A stretch of DNA of 64,000 nucleotides, taken from assembly GCA_035235625.1 (NCBI GenBank), contig CP141147.1, positions 26,518,756-26,582,755 of the forward strand, read 5' to 3'. How positions within the stretch are numbered: the first letter of the stretch is position 1; each line of letters starts with the position of its first letter. The translations under genes and the position numbers were made by a program. The stretch comes from Saururus chinensis. Taxonomy: Eukaryota; Streptophyta; Magnoliopsida; Piperales; Saururaceae. Below are positions 56,137 through 64,000 of the stretch, one piece after another. Below the pieces are notes generated by a model. The model saw nothing but the letters and a program-made list of their open reading frames with translations, made no database searches and had not been told where the DNA came from.

Positions 56137-59100
56137 ATGGATAGGATCGGTATTTGCATCCATTATAACGGAGAGTTAGGTAATAATGACATGTATATCG
56201 GTGGAATGACATGGTTGATGAACATTCATCCGTCAGTGAGCTTCGGCGAGCTGCTGGGGAAGTCAAAGCATGACTTTTCATTAATGGCAATGCTAGTTTG
56301 AAGTATTTAATTTCATCATCTCAATCATCCATGATATGTAAATTATAAGACAATGATAACCTTCAATCAATGTTCTCCATTTATAAGAAAGCGAATAAGG
56401 AGGTGTTATCGTTGTATGCCGAGATAAAACAACCCGACAACAGTGATAAATCACCATCACCCTCTGTTGAAAAGAACCAGATAGTCAATAGAGCTGAATC
56501 ACCCGTCGTAATGGCTCATCTCAGCACTAATGTCGGCTTTCATATCATATTCAATGAAACTCAGTTCACCTTTGAAACTGTTAGGTAACAATATTGAATC
56601 TTTAGATTATACACAATTGGTATATTTCGTGTACTCGAGACCATGATATTGAACTTATTGTGTTAAGGGTAAATTATATAGTGCAAAGTTATAAACACAA
56701 CCTATAATATATCATATTAGTAATTACACGATATACACATGCGATAGAGCAATTATGTGTTGCATCATAGATATAATAACACGGCATGCATCCATGTCAT
56801 GGTTTCGATAACATGTCTTGAAATGTTTGCATGTTAACAGAGTACATTATGTCGACTAATTTTGTATTTTTTAACACAATAATGTGCAATGCAAATTGGG
56901 AGAACCGGGAAACTTACCATCAACAAATCTATGTCAATCTCTTTCACCTATCCAACAAGTATAGAACCTGAAATAGAAGTCAATCAAAATAGACAAAAGG
57001 AATTATCGCCAATAATGAGTAGGACAAGGACTTCATTTGATAACTATGAACCTCCATACAACCCTTGTAATTACGACGACAGACAAAAAAGTTCAAAATA
57101 TGTGAGTTGAAGATCTGTGGTAGGATAATGATATAATTGACATAAAGAGTATGCCCGACCACGAAAATTTTGGAAACATCGAGGTTCCCAGTAACGTGGG
57201 CATTGAGGCAGAGGTAAATTAAGATACTGTCAATGATTTAAACATGTTAAAACCGAATATTAATGACAGCTAACTAATGACAGGTAGCTTGTAAACTAAG
57301 GATTACCAGAAGCTCTTCAAATTGGGTGCACGTTTTTTAAATCTATTGCATTTCAAGAAGGTCTTAATGACTTAACAATAAAGACAAATTTTAGATATCG
57401 TATTGTAGATGAAAACATAGGGCTACATCTCGATTCAGTTTTAGGCGGTTCTTATAAGAACCGAACCAGAACCAAAATTTTGAAACTGAACCAAACCAAA
57501 TAAATAACTAATTTTATTAGAACCAAACCAAGAACCGTTTCTGAACCGAGATTTCCCCTCAGCTCATCGACATCCAGCCTCTGTTGGGCGGAGCCGGCGT
57601 GCGGAGCGGAACCGAACCACCTCCAGCTTAAAAAAACTCACGGGGTGCGATATACGTCGAATATATCTGATTTTCCATTTCCATTACCAGAAAAAAGAAT
57701 AAGAAGAGTCCCTAAATCGAGATGAAGTGAATTGGGCTCCATCTGAATGAAACCCTGAAGCACTGACGTCTAAAATGAAAGCTCCTTTTTTGCATTTATC
57801 TCGATATGCTTGGATCCAGTTTCCAGACCGTGAGTTGATTCCTCCTGCTTTTTCTTCTTTATGACTTTACCCTGGAATTAAGACAGGAAGAAAAGAAGAA
57901 AAAAGTGTTGAGGGAAGAGAGTTGCACGAAACAGGTGTGGAAACAATTTGACGGAGAGGGGACCGATGGCTGGGTGCTTTATGAGGCCATTATTATTCCA
58001 AAAGCTGCTGGGAGGAGCAGAGATCAAGCGGGAGGGGGAAGATGCATCGGAGTTGAACAGCAACGGGACGATGTCTCAGCCGCAGGAGGCTGCGGGAGGA
58101 GTGGGTGTCATCGGAGTTGCAGCCCATGCCAGCAACCTAGAGATCAGCGGGAGAAAATGAGGGGCTGGCTGGATGCTGGACTGCTGGGAGGGATTTGGAA
58201 CTTAGGGTTAATAATAGAAGAAATTATTTCGACCGTTCATTCAAATGAACGGTTGAGATTAGATTAAAAATAAAAATAAAAATATCTAATTCGGTTCGGT
58301 TTTAGTTTTGGTTTTTTATAAATTAGAACCAAACCGAACCAAAAATATGTTGGTTCTTTAAAATAAAGAATCGAACCGAACCAACTATTTTTGGTACTGT
58401 TCTACCCGGTTTAACTGGGTTTGGTTCTACCCGGTTCAACTCGGTTTAGTTTTTTTGGTGCAGCCCTATGAAAATTAGAATACATACGTTACAAAATGCT
58501 CTAATGAAACTTGTAACTAGTACATAAGGGCTTCAAATATAGGAGATCATGTGACTGTTACGAGGTTAATTCTGACTCATTCATGTGGAACTTAAAGGAA
58601 GTCAACTGACCATCCCCTAGCATCACACCTTTGAATAGCGAAAAAATGTTATAACCTCTTTAAAGACTCTGTGGACATTACACCTAAGAGCATAACAAGT
58701 TATATTTCGAAGCACTGGGGCATAACTCCAAACTACAAGAAATGCTGGTGCACAGGTAATGCATGAGAAGAAACGAAGAGTTGATTTATTATCATGATAA
58801 GTTAGTCTAGCGTATTATTGTTTACACACTTAAACTATAGTTGATATCGTGTTACCAAACAACGTATGTCAATATCATGTTATGACCCACACGACATACG
58901 TCCATATCGTGTTACCATAAGCACAATTAGGCATCGTGAATGGATTTCGATCACATGAAAACATAAAATATCGTGCAATCGGGAACACGATGTAAGCCGG
59001 TGTCGTATAACATTTACTAAATTGTATTTGATCGTGCAAGTAAAGCTCTGACTAATTTAATAGATGGTGACCCAGACAAATCCTACCACTTCCTTCTTAC

Positions 59101-59720
59101 GAGAGGCAGATAGAATATAATAATCCAGGAAGTGTAGTTGTGCAATGAGATCATGTGACATTCCCGGACTTATGGGTGAGTACGATTTCAAAAGAGTATT
59201 CTGGATATTTGGCCCCGTTGCAAGAGCTTTCAGAATAACCTTGAGGCCGTTGCTAACGGTTGATGCAACTTTTTTGAAAGAAAAGTATCCTAGACAGCTA
59301 TTGATAGCAACTGCATTGGACGGGAACAATAATATGTTGTGCGTTGCATTTGCAGTAGTTGAGAACAAATGTGAGAAAACTTGGTGTTGGTTTCTTGAGT
59401 TGCTTAGAAATCATCTATTCTCGGATCCTCCAGCCAAGTTGGATATAATCATTTCAGATGGACAAAAGGGATTGACAAACGTTGTGAAAAAGTTTTTCCC
59501 ATCTATACACCATGGGTATTACATCCGTCACATGACAGCAAATATGCTAGACAAATTCAAGGACAATTACCTAAAGAATCAGCTCCATGTTGCAGCCAAA
59601 ACATTTAGACAAAATGTGTACGATGAAAGAATGAACAACATTAAAAAATATAATCTGGAAGCATATACTTGGCTAAATAAGATGGGTTTGGAGGAATCGC
59701 CAGCGTCTGAAGTCGTATGA
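56137..59720 (+). pseudogene. MULE-2 transposase (MuDR type), degenerate and C-terminally truncated
   Basis: The N-terminal domain starts MDRIGICIHYNGELGNNDMY at 56137, typical of plant MuDR proteins. A frameshift follows, then 56370-56588 (SIYKKANKEVLSLYAEI). About 57310-57417 gives LQIGCTFFKSIAFQEGLNDL and NFRYRIVDEN, the FAR1/MuDR DNA-binding-like start, broken by a hAT insertion. At 58640-58780 TPKSITSYISKHWGITPNY resembles the conserved helix before the catalytic domain. The open frame 59145-59720 (191 codons) holds the catalytic core: VDATFLKEKY with first Asp, ALDGNNNMLCVAFAVVENK, then IISDGQKGL with second Asp. It stops after YTWLNKMGLE; the last part of the catalytic domain and the SWIM and knuckle are missing. 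Confidence 0.85.
57410..58476. mobile_element. Non-autonomous hAT element inside MULE-2
   Basis: Element 57418-58468 (1051 bp): TAGGGCTACATCTCG at the left and, inverted, TAGGGCTGCACCAAAAA at the right. Flanks TGAAAACA (57410-57417) and TGAAAATT (58469-58476) agree at six of eight. Both subterminal regions are packed with AACCGAACC/GGTTCGGTT words. The centre (57890-58200) is G+C-richer, with an open frame (MTERGPMAGCFMRPLLFQKL onward) that could be a captured gene piece but matches nothing I know. The transposase frame reads on across the element. Confidence 0.83.
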
Positions 59721-59949
59721 CACTAATTACGACTCTGTGAGGGTTTAACACGATATAAAACCCTACCTCTAGTTAGGGGTATTTTAGTCTAAATTTTAGC
59801 TTATATCGTGTTATTCTAGGTCATATGACATTTCTGTTTAAAATCTAGAGAATATAAAATATTTCATTCTTTGGCCAAGTAATATGAAAAAAAATCTATT
59901 TTATATAATAGACATTGGTTCTAACATTGAGACTCCAATTGAGAACTAA

Positions 59950-60540
59950 ACTTTTCTAGCAGATTCTAACTCCAGTTTTTTCTCTATCTCTACAACTTCT
60001 TCTTTCTCTGAGAAAGACAAAAAACAACCTGTGAACTCATCTGCTCTTTTACCATACTACCCAAGTTTTCACCGGTGAAGCTTCCTACTAGTTTCGTATG
60101 GAAGAAAATGATACCCATTTCATGCGCCTCCACTCTTCTGCCTTTCAATCCTCCGATTACAATCGCTTCTCTTCTTTCTCCAGTGAGAATTACGACCTTG
60201 CGGCTGCTGATTTCGAAGTCTCAGCTTAGCTTTTGGGGTCTCAATTATGAATTTCAGCTCTGAGTCAGCACTAAAAAGTATACATCCAGGAGTTCATAGT
60301 CAATATAAACTCAGATACCTTCAGTATTTCCTTCCTGCATGCTTCCAAATTCTTTGCCTTCATCAGCGCAATTGAATTGGTTCCTGCACCCAGCAACCTT
60401 ATTCCCAATTCTATTGGCACAGTCGACAAACTATCAAGTACTTATTGAAAAGTGTATCCAGGGTCAATGTTGGAGGGCCAAAAATAGCTCCTTCTAGTGA
60501 CTATTTCGAAATGGTTTACTCTATCTGAATAATTTTGCAA
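59950..60540 (+). pseudogene. CrRLK1L receptor-kinase ectodomain (malectin-like) fragment
   Basis: With a few stops and one frameshift the plus strand reads, near 60035-60140, YHTTQVFTGEASY then FRMEENDTHFMRLH, and at 60160-60230 AFQSSDYNRFSSFSSENYDL then AAADFEVSA. It then continues IVNINSDTFSISFL, KFFAFISAIELVPAPSNLIP and, near 60450-60480, VYPGSMLEGQK or, in the next frame, RVNVGGPKIAPS-like sequence. This is the order of the extracellular malectin-like region of the CrRLK1L family (FERONIA/THESEUS relatives): Y.TARVFT, G.H..RLHFF.F, S.F....FAF..AIE, YR.NVGG. The start of the protein, the rest of the ectodomain, the membrane span and the kinase are absent. It starts about 50 bp right of MULE-2. 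Confidence 0.72.
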
Positions 60541-62098
60541 TTGCTATGAATATCGATGGTTCATAGAAGATAATTAAAAAAATATTAAGATGATTTCATT
60601 CTTAATGTAATTTCGTCCTTCATGGTAATTTTGTCATTTGAAAAACTAAAATCACCATTAAATAGTAATTTTGTCCTTTCAAATAATAAAATTAATATAA
60701 TTTTTAAAAAAAAGCCATGTAGGCACTAATTTCTGAGTGGCAAAAATAACACTATATTTGTAAATATTTATCTCTCTCTGTTATTTTAGTGATTATTTTT
60801 TTAACATATTTATATAATTTTTATATTATAAAATTGTCATTTAACTTGCAAAAGACTAACATACAAAAAATACTCCAAACATCTAAATTCAAAAACTTTG
60901 GACGTGCCAATATGTAAATACCTCTAAAGAAACATTACTAAATAAAATTATTATCATTGATAAAAATAAGTAATATAATGTTTATTGAATAGTAATTTCA
61001 TAGCATACAAAGAATGTATTCCTACATCTACATTTTGCATTGTATAAGAACTGGACCTGCATGGTTGAATGCCCATTCTCTTATGAGCTCTATGTAGATG
61101 GTTCAACCATTTTGATTTGTAAGTCCCTAGATATTTTAGGCAACTTCATGATTGGATCCGAAAGAGGGAAAGATTCTAGATGAACTGGGATAAAAGATGT
61201 TTTTTTGGCATGTGTATATCTTGTTGCCCCCAAAATGAATGAGTATAAATCATTGTTTTAAAATCTCGACCGGCCGGCCGGTTCGACCGGCTTCAACTAA
61301 ATTGCGCGGCCAGTTTGACCTGGCTGGGTCATGCTAGCTTGACCGGTCAAATCTGTGAGTTAAACAGGGCCAGTCCAGTTTAAACTAGTATATGTTGTCA
61401 GTGTCCAGCACAAAAGTCCTGCTAATTGACTAAAATAAATAGCTTGCTAACCAGTAGGGCAATTATGGTGAGCTGTCAGATCATAGTGTCCAATCATATT
61501 TACTTCTAACCCAAGTACCAAAACTAAAAATTCTAATTCATAGGCCGGTGACCAATCCGGCTCATTGTCCGGGCCAATTTATCTTTGTTATGAGGCGACT
61601 TACTAAAGGCATACACATAGGTCACTTTCTCACCAGCACTTTGGCCTGTTAATGCTGGAAAATGTTGAATTCAATGGCAAAGCTGAACATTGATTCACCT
61701 CTAATAACGGTCAGCTTGTGTAAAATGTGCTGAGCCAAAAAGTGAGTCCCATCCATCATCAGTCGCATGCAAGATCACTAAAGCGCTGTTGCAAGTATTG
61801 CGACCCAGGCTTTCAGTTGATACCTTGGTCTAGTAAATCATATATATTCTCCTCATCAATCATCCCTAAAAAGTGAATTTAGTCAAGCAATAACTGAGAG
61901 ACCTTAAAATCCCCGCCCAGAAGGGGGAATTGCTATCAAGAATACAAAATCCTGGTCGCAGTTTGCTTGCTCGCTTAAAAGATATATATCACCTCTTACA
62001 CGAGTTTATTTGTCTGGCGTCCTCAGGAAAGATGAAATAAAAAATTACAAAAAAAATTACAGGAGCGTAGGAAAATAAACGAAGAAAACTTAGGCCGT
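60541..62098. other. Intergenic, 3-prime flank of the GET3 gene, with hAT-like ends
   Basis: AT-rich to about 61250. At 61256-61400 is a G+C-rich block with CGACCGGCCGGCCGGTTCGA, and at 61540-61585 GGCCGGTGACCAATCCGG; together they look like the two subterminal parts of a short (about 360 bp) hAT-type element, but no duplication was found. The last about 200 bases are the probable 3-prime untranslated region of the minus-strand gene. Confidence 0.45.
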
Positions 62099-62524
62099 CT
62101 ACCTTCCCCTTAACCTCTCTAACTCTTCTTCTGCTTCTATCAGCTGCAATCTTAATGCCGACACCCTCTGCTCCAATTTCTCTACAGCCCCCTTATTAGA
62201 TGGATTGTATGGGTTTAAAAAATTCCCAGAAAATTTTTTCAGAGCTGCAATGCCGCACACCTGTGAAAAACCAAAATTACAATAAGATTAGAGAAAGGGA
62301 TAAGCTCATTTTTCTGTGTAAAATTGGAAGTAGGACTTTACCTCTTCGGGGAGTAAAGGCAGCTTTGATATGTGGAAGTCGTCATACAACATGTAGAACT
62401 GGTTCAGGTATTTTTGTTGCATTTTCATTCGTGCTTTCAGCAATTTAGACTCAACACCTGAGAAAATTAGAGAGAAATAAACCTCAAATGTTGTGATCTA
62501 CAAAATTGGAAGAAAGTTCCAACC

Positions 62525-62557
<33 letters not shown>

Positions 62558-63171
62558 TGATATAGTGTGCTGCTATATCTACAAGCCAAGTGAGCCGCAC
62601 AAATCCTGGTCATTTGATTCTCATATAAGGGCTAAAAATAGGGAATTGGGGTGCTCCAATGAACCCTCATATGAGAATGAGGAGGTCAGGATTCATGAAG
62701 CTCACCTGGCTCATGGATATAGCAGCTCACTATATCATCTCTCTCTCTATATATATAGAGAGAGAGATTGCATGGAGGGATTTAGGAACATGTAACACCA
62801 CCTTCTTCATCAAAAAGTACTTGATTTATTATGATATTGTGAGTGTCAATCTCAAATTTTGAGAGTTCTTGCACCAACCTCTCCGTTTCATAGAGAGAAA
62901 GGAATTCTGGGATGCAGACACATATGAATGTGGTCAAATCCTGTGCAACACGAATGAGTTTAGGCCAAAGACACAGCAATTGACATTAAAAAACAGGATA
63001 GACACACACTTTTATCTGTAATACAATTCACTTAACAACCTTAACAAGATAAGCACTTACCGGGTCCTTAAATTGCTTATTTACTTGTTCAATTACATCT
63101 TTCATGCCCTCAAGCCTCCCTAGTATCGCATCCTCACCAAAATCATCACCAACACCAAATAGGCGACTCAT
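62099..63171 (-). CDS. GET3: GET3/ASNA1-type ATPase, last four exons (gene continues past the window)
   Basis: Four minus-strand exons with GT...AG borders and matching phases. 63171-63061: [20 protein letters not shown] and [17 protein letters not shown]. 62940-62802: [20 protein letters not shown] and on to NQVLFDEE. 62457-62342: [20 protein letters not shown] and on to LPLLPEE. 62260-62099: [20 protein letters not shown] to LRGR and TAG. Together they give about 176 residues, the C-terminal half of the homodimeric ATPase that hands tail-anchored proteins to the ER. The client-binding helical part and the C-terminal coiled-coil tail typical of eukaryotic cytosolic GET3 are present. The P-loop and switch exons lie beyond the right edge, or far upstream of 63171, so completeness cannot be judged. 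No stops or frameshifts in the four exons. Confidence 0.9.
62522..62767. mobile_element. Fold-back element (MITE-like hairpin) in a GET3 intron
   Basis: Two arms of about 87 bp (62541-62627 and 62664-62750) are inverted copies: GATGATATAGTGTGCTGCTA on the left and, inverted, GATGATATAGTGAGCTGCTA from the right. They are followed inward by a TCATTTGATTCTCATATAAG / TCATTCTCATATGAGG pair. The loop is about 36 bases. Outside are (AT)n(AG)n runs that pair too. It lies in the intron between the exons ending 62802 and starting 62457, and the splice sites are not disturbed. Confidence 0.85.
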
Positions 63172-64000
63172 CTGTTACAAAAAAGTACAATTGCTTCAGA
63201 AAATAGTTAAGCGATAATAATTTCTAGAATCGTCATACAAGCATTTTAATTTCGACCACATGAATCAGTCATCTCCATGCAGCGAACTAATAAAGTAGCA
63301 CAGTAGAGATGACCACATCAACAATTCACCTTCAATCATCATCACCATACTCTTTTCCCATTATTCACTCTATTGAGGTAGCATCAGGAAAAGCATTCAC
63401 TGTAAAAATCTTTCCATAAATTTCTGACATAATGGGAAAGTATGACGATGATGATGAATTGGAATCGATATCGCCAACCTCATACGGCTGGAATAATGCG
63501 TGAATTATGATGATGAGCTCCATTAAAGATGGTTCACGGAATCCAAACATGGTCACAACCTGGAGTATCACATTTTGTGGAGCAAATTGCACTACTAAGG
63601 ATGTGTAAATAGAAATGTGCCAGATCATGATACATATATAGTGAAGAGTACAGAAAATTTATTCTAATGTGCACAAAGATTCCACCAACAATTGTGTGCC
63701 TAAGGATGCCCATGTGGCGATCATTTTATGTGGACTACTTAATTCAGTTGGTTTTGAAGTGCCATCCCCCGATTAATGATCCAAAAACTCTAGTGGCTTC
63801 CGAGGACCTCACTATATATAAACAGAAAGACCGATAGAAACATCTTTTTCCTATGAAATTCCATTAACTTGCACTTCAAAGTCAGTTACAATAGCAACAA
63901 CTCTGTTACAAATAGTTTATAACCAAAAGAAAGTCAGAGACTGGAGTATTCCATTTTGTCCTTTCTTTTAAACAATGTACAACAATGTTCTCGGGTTTCA
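63172..64000 (-). other. Upstream intron or flank of GET3; one unexplained exon-like frame
   Basis: The preceding GET3 exon (ending with the segment before MSRLFG) was not found here. A minus-strand frame at 63561-63365, after an acceptor-like CTCCAG, reads VVTMFGFREPSLMELIIIIH and on to IFTVNAFPDATSIE before a stop. I do not recognise it and it is not part of the GET3 family, so it may be chance or part of another insertion. Confidence 0.45.

Larger units (their letters stand above)
55786..59905 (+). mobile_element. Complete Mutator-like element (MULE-2) with 79-bp TIRs and 9-bp duplication
   Basis: Element 55795-59896 (4102 bp). The left end (55795-55873) and the inverted right end (59818-59896) align over 79 bp without gaps at roughly 80-85 percent identity by eye; both close with ATATGACCT inward and begin GA(G/T)TTTTTT. 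The perfect 9-bp flank TATTTTATA at 55786-55794 and 59897-59905 is the hallmark Mutator target-site duplication. Inside is a degenerate MuDR-type transposase and a nested hAT element. Motifs with ATATCGTGTTA occur several times (58840-59010 and about 59800). Confidence 0.93.

Noticed and set aside
63365..63628. Treating the minus-strand frame as a GET3 exon
   Set aside because: Its sequence does not match any part of the GET3 family and would precede MSRLFG with the wrong residues.
1..64000. tRNA, rRNA and organelle-derived insertions
   Set aside because: No cloverleaf with the standard internal promoter boxes, no rRNA core sequence and no plastid or mitochondrial gene was noticed by eye; a tRNAscan-SE run would be decisive.

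Overview
This is a stretch of a plant nuclear genome, almost certainly a flowering plant. It is AT-rich, has spliced genes of plant-wide families (GET3-type ATPase, VPS29, a TraB-like protein, a CrRLK1L receptor-kinase fragment), and is dominated by plant-type transposons: Ty3/gypsy-like LTRs, Ty1/copia remnants, Mutator-like elements (MULEs), hAT elements and Stowaway-like MITEs. The species cannot be named from the sequence. Everything below was read by eye; no alignment or database search was run.

Left half (1-34 kb): a transposon graveyard of nested insertions. I could define seven apparently solo LTRs with matching 5-bp target-site duplications (TSDs). They fall into five families, named here A to E: E at 990-2691 (TSD GGGCT), D at 3419-5127 (ACTAC), C copy 1 at 10563-15422 (AAAGG, minus), A copy 2 at 15876-21145 (CCATG, minus), B copy 1 at 16793-19926 (GGTAG, plus, inside A copy 2), C copy 2 at 22470-27154 (ACTAT, plus) and B copy 2 at 39176-42255 (ATATA, minus). 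Removing C copy 1, A copy 2 and B copy 1 rejoins one Mutator transposase reading frame whose parts now lie at 10480-10562, 15423-15875 and 21146-21830. Just beyond C copy 2 lies an opposing Ulp1-like protease fragment, which resembles the known MULEs that carry Ulp1-like genes. A copia gag remnant (about 7100-9425), a hAT transposase pseudogene (about 30090-31650) and two more family A LTR pieces fill much of the rest.

Right half (35-64 kb): gene-bearing. An intact 630-codon TraB-like gene (35423-37315, minus) has a second copy of its 5-prime part and upstream region at about 51482-54150; that copy is a pseudogene. Between them is a VPS29 pseudogene (exons at 48152-48283, 44511-44648 and 44064-44288, minus) with a nonsense codon at the end of exon 2 and a lost C-terminus; its large intron holds a copia reverse-transcriptase/RNase H fragment. 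A complete MULE with 79-bp terminal inverted repeats and a perfect 9-bp TSD lies at 55795-59896 and contains a non-autonomous hAT element. A receptor-kinase ectodomain fragment follows at about 59960-60540. The window ends in the last four exons of a GET3/ASNA1-type ATPase gene (62099-63171, minus), which continues beyond the right edge.

The most unusual signal is inside the giant (4.7-4.9 kb) family C LTRs. Each carries five consecutive tandem arrays. The arrays differ in sequence, but each unit is centred on a small perfect or near-perfect inverted repeat of about 5-bp stem and 4-6-base loop, and several loops end in GG in the predicted sense strand. Both copies keep all five arrays although array lengths differ. 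A second shared signal is a hairpin-like motif (TACTGAGTAT...ATACTCACCC) 300-500 bp before the 3-prime end of otherwise different LTR families.
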